This document shows positions 1 through 7,804 of a stretch of 30,295 nt of DNA, piece after piece. The notes beneath the pieces were generated by a model. That model saw nothing but the letters and a program-made list of their open reading frames with translations. It searched no databases and was not told where the DNA came from. Source of the DNA: DATGLE01 sp035294325. GTDB taxonomy: Bacteria; Chloroflexota; Ktedonobacteria; Ktedonobacterales; Ktedonobacteraceae. A program made the translations under genes and the position numbers. Where the stretch lies: contig DATGLE010000135.1 in NCBI GenBank assembly GCA_035294325.1, positions 1-30,295 on the forward strand, in the 5' to 3' direction. Within the stretch, counting starts at the first letter, position 1; every line of letters begins with the position of its first letter.

Positions 1-1313
1 GCCTGTACCAGCCGGTGCAGCGAGAGCGTCTTGCTACCGGTATGTCGCTGTACCAGCGAGAAGGTGCGCAGCGTTTCGATGGCGGAGTCGAAGGCGGAGG
101 GATCGCGGGCGAGCGGGGCCAGCAGGGTGCCGAGGGCGGGCGCGCCATCCAGAATCATCTCTTCGGGAATAGCGTCGGCTTGCAAGAAGGCGCACAGCCG
201 CAGCAGGTCAGCGGCCAGGGCAGACTGCGCCTCAACGCGCTCGATCATCAGTGACAGCGTGGCCGCCACCGAGGCTGGATGATCGACGGCGCTGCCGCGC
301 AGCATCAGCAGCGTAGTGCTCTTGGATTGATATATATCAATATAGTCGGCCAGGCTACAGGCGGTCTCTTCGATATAAGCGCCGGCCTGATCGAGAGCCA
401 GAGGCAGGCCATCGAGCAGCCGCGCGATCTCTACTGCCCTGTCGCAGTCGGCAGCCGAAGCGTCCTCCAGGCTGGCCTCGGCGGCGAGATATTTAGCGCG
501 GCGCAGTAAAAAGAGCGCCGCCTCCCGCTCCTCCATTTTCTGCATCTCCAGGCTCTGAGCCAGCATCCCGGTAGCCTGTCCACGCATTGTCAGCAGCACA
601 TGACCTGCATGATGTACAGGCACAATCGTACTGACGAGGCTCAGGTCCTCAATGTTGTCCAGGATGAGCAGCCAGTCGCGGTGGGTTCTGAGCCAGGTTT
701 TGACGGCCTCCACGATGCGCTGCGACTCGTGCTGCTCCCGTTCGGGCAGTCCCAGCAGATCGGCCAGGGCCAGCAGATCGGCCAGCAGCATATCGCGGGT
801 CTCGGCACGCAGCCAGAGCACGGCCTGGTACTCCTGGGCATAGCGATAGCAGTATTCGATGGCGGTCTGGGTCTTGCCGATGCCGGCCAGCCCGCAGAGT
901 GCTTGCGGAAGCCTGAAGTGCTGCTGCCCCACATGCAGGCGCTCATGCAGGCGCTGGAGCATCTGCTCGCGTCCGGTGAAGAAGGGATTATGCGCAAAGG
1001 GCACCGACCAGACAGCAGGCGCGGGAAGATCCGTGGCCGTCAGTGGTTGCGCGGTGGGCGCTGCATCGTCCGTGCCGCCCGGCGCCAGCCCCAGCTCCTC
1101 GGCGCTCTGACCGAACAGCTCACATAAGCGGCGCCGATAGAAGGGGCCAGGAGCGTTGAGGCCGCGTTCCCAGCGGCTGATGGTAGTGGGCGTGATCTTG
1201 AGCAGATCGGCCAGGTCCTGCTGAGACCAGCGCCGGCGCTCACGCGCGGCCTTCAAGCGCCAGTTCGGGCGCAAGGGGGGAAGCGGTCGATGAAGTCGGG
1301 AGGATCGAGGCAT
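1..1313 (-). CDS. HTH-XRE / NB-ARC STAND ATPase, C-terminus off the window
   Basis: This is an open reading frame of 437 complete codons running off the left edge, read from the ATG at 1313. Residues 18-70 form an XRE-type helix-turn-helix (RRRWSQQDLADLL, TISRWERG). An NB-ARC nucleotide-binding core follows, with Walker A GLAGIGKTQ (141-149), Walker B WLLILDNIED (214-223) and the GLPLAL motif (302-307). The part after about 340 looks like the helical/winged-helix region that normally leads into TPR repeats, which would lie outside the window. In this family the NTPase is thought to be a switch released by a ligand or partner, with the HTH binding DNA. The ligand here cannot be told. The Shine-Dalgarno before the ATG is weak, so the start is less sure than the frame. 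Codon 1 is followed by an uninterrupted typical family sequence, so the gene looks intact within the window. Confidence 0.88.
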   Translation of the reverse strand, partial: MPRSSRLHRPLPPLRPNWRLKAARERRRWSQQDLADLLKITPTTISRWERGLNAPGPFYRRRLCELFGQSAEELGLAPGGTDDAAPTAQPLTATDLPAPAVWSVPFAHNPFFTGREQMLQRLHERLHVGQQHFRLPQALCGLAGIGKTQTAIEYCYRYAQEYQAVLWLRAETRDMLLADLLALADLLGLPEREQHESQRIVEAVKTWLRTHRDWLLILDNIEDLSLVSTIVPVHHAGHVLLTMRGQATGMLAQSLEMQKMEEREAALFLLRRAKYLAAEASLEDASAADCDRAVEIARLLDGLPLALDQAGAYIEETACSLADYIDIYQSKSTTLLMLRGSAVDHPASVAATLSLMIERVEAQSALAADLLRLCAFLQADAIPEEMILDGAPALGTLLAPLARDPSAFDSAIETLRTFSLVQRHTGSKTLSLHRLVQ

Positions 1314-1325
1314 ACCGTGCTTTCG

Positions 1326-1344
1326 CAGTGGAGTGATCCCACTG
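1326..1344. promoter_or_regulatory. Inverted repeat upstream of the first NB-ARC gene
   Basis: Perfect 6-bp arms CAGTGG and CCACTG are separated by 7 bases, starting 13 bp upstream of the NB-ARC start codon. The site lies in the predicted 5' untranslated region. It could be an operator for the protein's own HTH or a small RNA hairpin near the ribosome binding site. No other copy was seen in the window. Confidence 0.3.
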
Positions 1345-1545
1345 GTCCTTTCTTCAAGAATTAGGTTAAGGAAAATAGCAGGGTTCCTGGGGATAGTCCC
1401 AGTCCGTTCATACTATGTGTTGGAGGCCATTCTCCTGCGCGAAGACCAGTGAGAAAGGGAGATTCCTCCTGCCACGTTGTCCTCGCGCTGGTATTCTGAA
1501 GATAAAGGGTCCTTGAGTGAATGGGAATACATACCGCTTGCCTAT

Positions 1546-1575
1546 CGTATACCATGCTGGCGAGCGCGCTGTCAA
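1546..1575 (-). promoter_or_regulatory. Candidate promoter for the first NB-ARC gene
   Basis: On the minus strand a consensus -35 TTGACA (1575-1570) is followed after 18 bases by TATACG (1551-1546), a 4/6 match to the -10 box. Transcription would start near 1539 and give a leader of about 225 nt before the ATG at 1313. Confidence 0.4.
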
Positions 1576-1692
1576 TAAAAAGGTACTTACGGATTATACC
1601 TGTTGATAAGGGAGAGACCTGAAGCCCATAAGCGAATCAAATCTCCACGCTTACTTGTTGCAGGTATGGCTTGAAGGGCGCCGCAGGCCGCT

Positions 1693-1706
1693 GGTTTCAT
1701 GAAACC
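1693..1706. promoter_or_regulatory. parS-like palindrome GGTTTCATGAAACC
   Basis: A perfect 14-bp palindrome lies 8 bp beyond the stop codon of the adjacent ParB-family gene. It contains GTTTCA and TGAAAC, the half-site cores of the bacterial parS consensus TGTTTCACGTGAAACA, but lacks the two central bases, so the half-sites are closer than in true parS. It has no following T-run, so it does not look like a terminator. It could be a divergent ParB binding site or an operator for something else. Confidence 0.35.
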
Positions 1707-1714
1707 GTTGACTT

Positions 1715-2767
1715 TTACTGGCCTTCTACAAGAAGCGAGCGAGCAACAGCGACAAGTTGTCGCAAAAGTTCTCGCTCGGAGGCGAGCGCCGGTTGTCCGT
1801 TCAGCATTTTCCTATAGTCTTTAAGATAACGCAGGCTCGTTCTGAGCTTCGCCGTGCGAATACGCTGTTCCTTCTGTTCATTGATTGCAAGGTCTGGAGC
1901 TGCCAGGGCCGGCGCTGAGGAAGAGGGCACCCCTGGCTGTGGCGAAGCAGTGGAGGCGCGCTGATTCTGCCGGGGTGTGTGGTCGGCGGAGAGCGTCATA
2001 TGATCTTCCGGGACCGATTGGGGGAGCGACACCTGGCTGCGTTGTTTCAGTTCAGCTATATAGGCGGGCAGATCCTCGGTAGTCAGCGTGCGCTTGAGCA
2101 ATTGCTCGATGATGGGTGCACGCTCCTGCGGATCTTCGATTTCCAGCAGATAGATGACTGCACGCAGACTATCGCTTTTTTCCCTGACGAATGCCTGGAT
2201 GTCTTCTGGCGCCCGGGCGAGGCGCAGGCGGTTTCTGACGTAGCCGCGATCCTTTTTCACAGCTTCGGCGACCTCCATCTGCGTCAGGCCGAGCTGATCG
2301 ATCATCAATTGGAAAAGCCGTCCCTCCTCCAGAGGCGAGAGGTCTTCGCGCTGGATATTTTCTGTCGCGGCCAGCGCTGCCATCTCTTGCTCGGACCAAT
2401 CGTGTATGATGACCGGCAGGCTGCTCAGGCCGGCGAGACGTGCGGCTTCTCGCCGGCGATGGCCCGCCGTAAGTTGATACGCTCCTGGCTGTTGAGGGTG
2501 AGGTCGTGCGACGAGTACGCCCTGAAAGCCCTGGCTGGCAATGGTCTCTGACAGCTGTCGCAGGCTCTCCTCGGCCATTGTAGTACGCGGCTGGTAGGGA
2601 TTATCAAACAACAGATCGATGGGGATCTGCTGCGGCAGTTGTTCGTGAATAACTCGCTGCTCCTCTTCCTGAACGCCCATAGCGAAGACGCTGGCAGCCA
2701 GGTTATGCGAGGTAGCCACCTTGAGATAGTCAACATCCAGTGTGTTTTTTCGGCCTTTTGCCGACAT
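1715..2767 (-). CDS. ParB/Spo0J-family DNA-binding protein (orphan)
   Basis: This is a 350-residue ParB-family protein. Box I (IPIDLLFDNPYQPR, 48-61) and the arginine-rich box GHRRREAARLAG (102-113) form the N-terminal ParB/sulfiredoxin fold, which binds CTP in characterised members. ENIQREDLSPLEEG (136-149) and a helix-turn-helix (about 160-183, GLTQMEVAEAV) follow. Residues 250-300 are a low-complexity linker before a short basic C-terminus. The start is the ATG at 2767, preceded by GGAGGG five bases upstream. An in-frame ATG seven codons earlier lacks such a site. No parA lies beside it, and both neighbours are NB-ARC genes on the same strand. It is therefore either an orphan ParB-like regulator or a relic of a plasmid or integrated element, rather than the main chromosome partition locus. 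A parS-like palindrome lies just downstream. Confidence 0.9.
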   Translation of the reverse strand: MSAKGRKNTLDVDYLKVATSHNLAASVFAMGVQEEEQRVIHEQLPQQIPIDLLFDNPYQPRTTMAEESLRQLSETIASQGFQGVLVARPHPQQPGAYQLTAGHRRREAARLAGLSSLPVIIHDWSEQEMAALAATENIQREDLSPLEEGRLFQLMIDQLGLTQMEVAEAVKKDRGYVRNRLRLARAPEDIQAFVREKSDSLRAVIYLLEIEDPQERAPIIEQLLKRTLTTEDLPAYIAELKQRSQVSLPQSVPEDHMTLSADHTPRQNQRASTASPQPGVPSSSAPALAAPDLAINEQKEQRIRTAKLRTSLRYLKDYRKMLNGQPALASERELLRQLVAVARSLLVEGQ

Positions 2768-2964
2768 AGTTCCCTCCTTCGCTCTCAAGAGTTCGCGAGC
2801 AATCTATCTATCTCAGTGTACCCGAAAAGGCGCTGCCCAACGTAATATTTTGTCGCTTTTTTTGCGGCAAATCTTTGCCATGACCCCACATCACCCGGCG
2901 CTGTTCGGCTTGATCGGCCTCGTCAGGGGCCTGATAGCCAGTCAGGTGATTCTAAGGAATTAGC

Positions 2965-3108
2965 TAATGCCGTGCGCCAGTTTTCCTGACGGCTCACCGC
3001 TGCGCGGTTCGCCGGGGAAGAGTCTGCGGGCGGCATGCCTGCGGCACGCCGCCCGCAGACTCTTCCCCGGGTGCGCCGCAGGCGCACCCAGACATGCACA
3101 TAGCGTTA
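2965..3108. mobile_element. MITE-like non-autonomous element, copy 1 (MITE1)
   Basis: A 144-bp element without coding capacity. Its ends are imperfect inverted repeats: TAATGCCGTGCGCCAG on the left against TAACGCTATGTGCATG read inward from the right. Inside are a small stem-loop (ACCGC/GCGGT, 2996-3008), a long hairpin with 23-bp perfect arms (3012-3034 and 3048-3070) and a third stem-loop (GTGCGC/GCGCAC, 3071-3087). The element at 26624-26773 matches it end to end in the opposite orientation. TTAGCTA occurs at both edges (2960-2966 and 3106-3112), but a clean target duplication cannot be defined. No transposase is in the window. Confidence 0.7.
3012..3070. repeat. Long perfect hairpin inside MITE1
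   Basis: Arms of 23 bp (3012-3034 and 3048-3070) are fully complementary, and the centre adds a TGCC/GGCA inner stem (3036-3039 and 3043-3046). The matching hairpin in MITE2 differs at several positions, but the changes occur in both arms and keep the pairs. Confidence 0.8.
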
Positions 3109-3109
3109 G

Positions 3110-4060
3110 CTAGCCGCTGTAGGCCCGCGATTGCAGATATCTGCCCACCAGAGTCAGTGCCAGGGGTAGACCTCCCACTGCCTGCACCAGCGCCTTTGCC
3201 ACATCAGCCTCATTAAGCGCGATATCGGGAGCCAGGCGGGCCAGCAGTTGCAGGCTCTCCTCCAGACTGAGCGAGTGCATCACCATTGCACCGGAGTCGG
3301 CGAAATCAAGCGCCAGCGCCGGGATGCGTGTGGTCAGCAGGTAGGCACAGTTGGGGCCGCCAACCTTGAGGGCGTGGGCCTGTGCGCTGCTCCAGGCTCC
3401 GTCGATGACCAGCAGCATGCGACGCTTACCAATGGCGGCGCGGATAGCCCCGGCGCGTTCCTCGATGCCCGGCGAGGTGATTCCAAGCAGCGCGCACCAG
3501 CGGCGCAGTTGCCCCGACACGCCAGGCCCGGTTCCCAGGTTTGCCCACAGTATTCCATCACAAAAATGCTGCTGGATGCCGGGATCACGCACGAACTCCA
3601 CCGCCAGAGCTGTCTTGCCAACTCCGGGCAGGCCGCTGAGCGCCGCGCAGCGCTCGCCTTTTTCTGTACAGAGGCGCTCCTTGAGCCTGTGCAGCAGTTC
3701 ATCTCTGCCTACGAGTCCGACACTGGCGGCCAGTGGCGACGGGATGAGCGGATCATAGAGGCGAGAAGCTGAGGGAGCGCGCATGCCTTTCCGCGCTGTC
3801 AACACGACTTCAAAAGCGGCCTGTGCTATTTCATCCTCGTCTTCCTGACATAGCCCCAGATCCTGCGCTGGCAGTCCAAAGAAATTGCAGAGTTTCTGTC
3901 GAAAGAAGGCACTGGGGCAAGCAACTCCACGCTCCCAGCGTCCAACGGTCTTGGGATCGGCTACCCCGATCTGTTCTGCCACGTACTCTCGTGACCACCC
4001 GCGCCGCTCGCGTTCTCTTTTCAATCGCACATTCGGCAGCCTGCGGGCTGTTCCTGCCAA
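3110..4060 (-). CDS. HTH-XRE / NB-ARC protein, short form ending after the NB-ARC core
   Basis: This 316-residue protein has an XRE helix-turn-helix (about 10-65, GWSREYVAEQIGV, TVGRWERG) and an NB-ARC domain. Walker A is GLPGVGKT (143-150), Walker B is MLLVIDGAW (215-223), LLTTR is at 241-245 and GLPLAL at 297-302. It stops 14 residues after GLPLAL. Family members normally continue with a winged helix and repeat domains to 600-1000 residues or more, so this looks truncated. The TAG stop (3112-3110) lies at the edge of MITE1, which suggests that the insertion removed the sensor part. No remnant of the missing half was recognised beyond the element. Translation starts at TTG 4060, chosen because AAAGGAGG lies six bases upstream and no ATG fits. 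It may still bind DNA and nucleotide. Confidence 0.8.
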   Translation of the reverse strand: MAGTARRLPNVRLKRERERRGWSREYVAEQIGVADPKTVGRWERGVACPSAFFRQKLCNFFGLPAQDLGLCQEDEDEIAQAAFEVVLTARKGMRAPSASRLYDPLIPSPLAASVGLVGRDELLHRLKERLCTEKGERCAALSGLPGVGKTALAVEFVRDPGIQQHFCDGILWANLGTGPGVSGQLRRWCALLGITSPGIEERAGAIRAAIGKRRMLLVIDGAWSSAQAHALKVGGPNCAYLLTTRIPALALDFADSGAMVMHSLSLEESLQLLARLAPDIALNEADVAKALVQAVGGLPLALTLVGRYLQSRAYSG

Positions 4061-4453
4061 AGCTGGCCTCCTTTCTCCCTTGCTAAAGTAGGATTATGAT
4101 GGTGCCAGAAAATAGCTGTATAAGAAACGCTTCTACTAACCATGACGGCCAGAGCGGCACGATGATGACAACCTCTGGAGGTCCTATGTAGCCCCGGTTC
4201 CGCATCAGCCCCATATTAGCCCCCTGGAAGACGTTCTACAGGAGCTTATCTTCCTCGCATACTCTGAGTATGTCAGGTTCTCAGCCCCCTTCCCCTCCGG
4301 CCAGCGCCACAGGCGCGAGCAAGAGCCGGCGCCGGGAACCTGATACATTCTCTGAGACAGGATCAGCGCACGTAAATATAGTTCTGCCCGGCCTGGAAAG
4401 CCTGCGAAGATGGACTCGGGCCGAAATATGCAGCGAACGCGAGAGGTGTTGAG
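4061..4453. other. Divergent intergenic region, NB-ARC / GH15
   Basis: About 390 bp without a convincing gene. It holds the ribosome binding site of the short NB-ARC gene (4067-4074), the near-palindrome TACTCTGAGTA (4260-4270) and a candidate plus-strand promoter (4354-4382). TCAGGTTC near 4275 recurs inverted as GAACCTGA near 4336. A 103-codon minus-strand frame crossing into the GH15 gene is not credible. Confidence 0.5.
4354..4382 (+). promoter_or_regulatory. Candidate promoter for the GH15 gene
   Basis: GAGACA (4354-4359, 4/6 to the -35 consensus), a 17-base spacer and TATAGT (4377-4382, 5/6 to the -10 consensus). The leader to the ATG at 4454 would be about 65 nt. Confidence 0.4.
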
Positions 4454-6412
4454 ATGAAAGAATATGCACGAGCCTATCAGCCAATCAATGCTTATGGAGT
4501 CATAGGAAATTGTCATACAGCACTGCTAGTCGCCCCTGACGGATCCGTGGATTGGGGATGTTTGCCGGATTTCGACAGCCCGGCTCTCTTCTGTCGCTTG
4601 CTAGATGCGGAACGTGGAGGATACTTCCAGATAGCCCCAACCGATAAGACGATCAGTTCATCACAACGCTACCTGCGCGACAGCAATGTGCTGCAAACGA
4701 CCTTTACCGATGCTATGGGCAGCGTTGTGCTGACCGATTTCATGCCGGTTGCCGTGCTGAACGCCTGGCTCTTTGGCCCTATGGACGATAGCGCCTGGAC
4801 TCAGCACAATGACGCGTGCCACTGCCTGGTACGCATGGTGCAGTGTACGCAGGGAGAGATGGCCCTGACTGTGACCTGTAAAGTCACTCCGCATTACGCT
4901 GCCTCTCCGGGCAAAATATTCCTGGCACCCGATCATATGGGAGCGGTGATCACCGATGGGCAGCAGCACGTTGCCCTGGCGATTATAGGATCGCACCTTT
5001 TGCCTTCGTTCACGCTGTGTATCCTGGACGAGAAGCAAGAGACCTCGCCGGCCCTCAGCGTGCAGGTCACGCTGCATGAGGGGGAGCGACTGGTCTTCGC
5101 GGTTGGCGCGGGTGCCGACTTCCAGGAAGCGCGCAGGCTGGTCATGCAGGAGTTGCCGGGGCGCAATTTCTACGCCGAACTGGCGCATACGCTGCGCTGC
5201 TGGCGCCACTGGATTGCGGGATGTACATACCAGGGCGAATATAGCGAATGGGTGCGGCGGAGCGCACTTACCCTCAAGATGTTGTTCTACGCTCCTACAG
5301 GCGCATTTGTGGCCGCGCCAACAACATCCCTGCCGGAGCAGGTTGCGGGAACACGCAACTGGGATTATCGCTACACCCGGCTGCGCAATGCTGTTCTGGC
5401 GCTCAATGCGCTCGATGCGCTGGGTCTCACCCAGGAGACGCACGCGTTCATGGGCTGGCTCCTGCAACGTTGCTATGAGGACGGCGAAGATCTCCAGGCA
5501 ATGTATGGCATTCGTGGAGAGCGCGACCTGCTTGAGTGTGAACTCGTCCACCTGAGCGGCTACCGCGATTCTTATCCGGTGCGCATCGGCAGCAAAGCAG
5601 CTATTCAGAAGCAACTCCACATTTTTGGAGAAATAGTAGAGATTATCTATATTTACTGGTACAGGCATTCTCACAAGAGTAACGGGCGCAGCATCGATGA
5701 TGATATGCTGCAAGGACCCCTCTGGAGCCTTCTCTATACGCTGGTTGAGTATGTGTGCGTTCACTGGCGAGAGCGCGATAGCGGAATCTGGGAGATGAGC
5801 GTGGGGACAGGCCATTTTGTGTACTCAAAGGTCATGTGCTGGGTGGCGCTGGATCGTGGTATTCGCCTGGCCCAACTCTATCACCCGGAACTGGATATAA
5901 CGCACTGGCGCCTGGAATATTCTCGAATACGCCAGGATATTCTTTCGCGTGGCTACGACATCGAATTACAGGCATTTACACAGACCTATGACAACGACGA
6001 ACTGGATGCCTCCAATCTCCTGCTGCCCCTGCTGGGCTTCATCGATCCCGATGATCCACGCATGCTCTCAACCATCGAGCGCATCATGCAAGGGCTGTCC
6101 GACGAGCAGGGCTTGATCTATCGCTATCGCTGTGAAGATGGACTGGCCGGCGGCGAAGGCGTCTTTCTCCCCTGTACGTTCTGGCTCATCGATAATCTGA
6201 TCATGCAAGGACGCGTGACGGAGGCCAGGTCACTGTTCGAGCGCGTACTCACCTGTGCCGGGCCACTGGGACTGTTCTCTGAGGAGGCTGAAGCTGGTAC
6301 CGGGGCAGCGCTTGGCAACTATCCACAGGCGCTGACGCATATCGCCCTGATCAATACTGCCGTGAACTTGCAGCGGGCTGAACTGCACCTGGCTCGCTCC
6401 AGATCAGCCTGA
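4454..6412 (+). CDS. Glycoside hydrolase family 15 (glucoamylase/trehalase-like)
   Basis: This 652-residue protein has the full length of bacterial GH15 enzymes: an N-terminal beta-sandwich (INAYGVIGNCHTALL, SVDWGCLPDFDSPALF at about 11-47) and an (alpha/alpha)6 barrel. Barrel motifs are TRNWDYRYTRLRNA (about 300-313), GERDLLECELVHLSGY (about 355-370, with PVRIG following), SKVMCWVALDRG (about 457-468) and SEEAEAGTGAALGNYPQALTH (about 608-628, expected to carry the catalytic base). There is no signal peptide, so it should act in the cytoplasm on alpha-glucosides, malto-oligosaccharides or trehalose. Residue 312 is Asn where relatives have Asp (WLRDA). That Arg-Asp pair contacts glucose in subsite -1 in characterised enzymes, so activity or specificity may be altered. 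The ATG at 4454 follows GAGAGG. An ABC ATPase follows 108 bp downstream. Confidence 0.9.
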   Translation: MKEYARAYQPINAYGVIGNCHTALLVAPDGSVDWGCLPDFDSPALFCRLLDAERGGYFQIAPTDKTISSSQRYLRDSNVLQTTFTDAMGSVVLTDFMPVAVLNAWLFGPMDDSAWTQHNDACHCLVRMVQCTQGEMALTVTCKVTPHYAASPGKIFLAPDHMGAVITDGQQHVALAIIGSHLLPSFTLCILDEKQETSPALSVQVTLHEGERLVFAVGAGADFQEARRLVMQELPGRNFYAELAHTLRCWRHWIAGCTYQGEYSEWVRRSALTLKMLFYAPTGAFVAAPTTSLPEQVAGTRNWDYRYTRLRNAVLALNALDALGLTQETHAFMGWLLQRCYEDGEDLQAMYGIRGERDLLECELVHLSGYRDSYPVRIGSKAAIQKQLHIFGEIVEIIYIYWYRHSHKSNGRSIDDDMLQGPLWSLLYTLVEYVCVHWRERDSGIWEMSVGTGHFVYSKVMCWVALDRGIRLAQLYHPELDITHWRLEYSRIRQDILSRGYDIELQAFTQTYDNDELDASNLLLPLLGFIDPDDPRMLSTIERIMQGLSDEQGLIYRYRCEDGLAGGEGVFLPCTFWLIDNLIMQGRVTEARSLFERVLTCAGPLGLFSEEAEAGTGAALGNYPQALTHIALINTAVNLQRAELHLARSRSA

Positions 6413-6520
6413 TACTGAGCGTCCTGATAATGAGCGTTGGTGAGTGCCTGGCGGAGATCTGGCCTTTCCAGATCATGCTGAGAATCTGGAGCTATGTCAA
6501 TCAAGGAGGATTTCGACATT

Positions 6521-7654
6521 ATGCATAAGCTGGAAGTTTGCGCTCTGTCAAAGCGCTTCGGCGATAGGGTTGCCGTGGACCAGGTGAGCTTCTACGTTGA
6601 TGATGGCGAACTGTTCGTCCTGCTCGGTCCATCGGGCAGTGGCAAGACGACGCTTATGCGGATGCTCTGCGGCCTGGAGACGCCAGATGCGGGGCAGATA
6701 TTGATCGATGGATGTGATATCACAAAGTGGCCTGCCGGGCAGCGTAACATAGGCGCCATCCTGCAAGGCAACTATGGTCTCTACCCCCTCAAGGATGTCT
6801 ATGAGAATATCGCCTTTGGCCTCCGCTGCCGGGGTGTTGAGCCTTCCGGCATCGAGATGCACGTCGTTGCTACCGCTCATATGCTTGGCATCAGTCACCT
6901 GCTCAGGCGCAGGATCGACAGGCTCTCCGATGGAGAACGCCAGCGTGTCGCTCTGGCGCGTATGCAGGTCAGAGACGTGGCCCTCGCTCTCTTCGATGAG
7001 CCGCTGCTGCACCTCGATGCCTCTTCACGACATCAAGCGCGGCAGGAGATCCTCATGATGCATCGCCTCGCGCACAGGACCTGTATCTATGTCACCCACG
7101 ATCAGGTCGAAGGTTTCTCCATCGCGCATCGCGTCGGTGTGCTTGCCCAGGGGCGACTCCAGCAGGTCGGCACGCCTCACGAACTGCTATATCAGCCTGC
7201 CAATACGTTCGTTGCTCGCTTTGTCGGCACTCCACCTATGAATCTGATCTATGGTTATCCGCAGAGCATACTACAACATCGCCAGCTGGGGTACAGAATT
7301 CTGGCTGGCGGCCTCTGTTTGTACTTACCCGACCGCTGGACCAGAGTGCTCCAGACCTGGAAGATGGAGAGGGTGCTGGTAGGTATTCATCCCGATGCGA
7401 TTGTGCCCGAGTGGATGTGGGATAGCCGCGATAAACGGCCGTGTCAACCCATGCGGGCCAGGGTGATCGCGCTTGATCGGCGGGCGCGGGGCGCTGTTGC
7501 GACGCTCCGGCTGGGAGGAAAGTGTGAGTTGCTGTCGATCTTTTCCGCCCCCATGCCGCAGGTAGGGCAGGAGATTACTGTTGACATAGATGCCGAACAG
7601 ATCTGCCTGTTTCAACCTGAGACGGGCGAGCGCCTCATCCCTGATGAAGAATAG
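6521..7654 (+). CDS. ABC transporter ATP-binding protein, MalK/MsiK/UgpC type
   Basis: A 377-residue sugar-importer ATPase. It has Walker A GPSGSGKTT (36-44), Q-loop Gln82 (AILQGNYGLYP), signature LSDGERQRV (135-143, instead of LSGGQ), Walker B ALALFDE (154-160) and H-loop His193 (THDQVEGF). A C-terminal regulatory OB-fold region runs from about 235 to 377. The start is placed at ATG 6521 because AAGGAGG lies 11 bases upstream and MHKLEV matches the family N-terminus. An ATG nine codons earlier has a poorer site. No permease adjoins it. The ABC operon at 18751-22052 lacks an ATPase, so this could be a shared MsiK-type ATPase, though any other importer in the genome is equally possible. Several motif residues depart from the usual MalK sequence (PLKD for PHMT, LSDGE, FDEPLLHLDA), but the catalytic residues are present. 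Confidence 0.88.
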   Translation: MHKLEVCALSKRFGDRVAVDQVSFYVDDGELFVLLGPSGSGKTTLMRMLCGLETPDAGQILIDGCDITKWPAGQRNIGAILQGNYGLYPLKDVYENIAFGLRCRGVEPSGIEMHVVATAHMLGISHLLRRRIDRLSDGERQRVALARMQVRDVALALFDEPLLHLDASSRHQARQEILMMHRLAHRTCIYVTHDQVEGFSIAHRVGVLAQGRLQQVGTPHELLYQPANTFVARFVGTPPMNLIYGYPQSILQHRQLGYRILAGGLCLYLPDRWTRVLQTWKMERVLVGIHPDAIVPEWMWDSRDKRPCQPMRARVIALDRRARGAVATLRLGGKCELLSIFSAPMPQVGQEITVDIDAEQICLFQPETGERLIPDEE

Positions 7655-7804
7655 AGCAGTGAGGCATCCGGGCTTCTGCCATTCTTATAGCCCGAAGATA
7701 AGTCATACAGCAGCTTGTAGAGATACCGCAGGTGGAACGAGATACCAGGCATGCGCGCTCCGTATAGGGCGGAACAGGTGCCAGGCGCGACGCGTGCCAC
7801 ACGA

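Larger units (their letters stand above)
1314..1714. other. Intergenic region between NB-ARC gene and parB
   Basis: About 400 bp with no convincing gene. It holds an inverted repeat (1326-1344), a candidate minus-strand promoter (1546-1575) and a parS-like palindrome (1693-1706). A 64-codon minus-strand frame at 1361-1555 has no ribosome binding site and no family resemblance. Confidence 0.6.
2768..3109. other. Intergenic region upstream of parB, containing MITE1
   Basis: From 2768 to 2964 no gene is apparent. A 14-bp palindrome GGCAAATCTTTGCC (2866-2879) follows a run of seven T. A possible minus-strand -10 box TACACT (2820-2815) could serve parB, but it has no good -35. From 2965 to 3108 the region is a MITE-like element. 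Confidence 0.5.

Noticed and set aside
600..1127. 175-codon plus-strand frame and overlapping minus-strand frame at 641-997
   Set aside because: Both are out of frame with the NB-ARC protein that reads without interruption through this stretch on the minus strand.
1361..1555. 64-codon minus-strand frame between the NB-ARC and parB genes
   Set aside because: Its start codon falls inside the candidate promoter spacer, with no ribosome binding site and no family resemblance.
2818..2952. Minus-strand open stretch of about 47 codons next to MITE1, considered as the lost end of the truncated NB-ARC gene
   Set aside because: It is bounded by stops and shows no NB-ARC, winged-helix or TPR features. 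It may be chance or part of a repeat.
4661..5815. 384-codon minus-strand frame opposite the GH15 gene
   Set aside because: It lies entirely antisense to a gene with clear family motifs, and its translation shows no recognisable family features.
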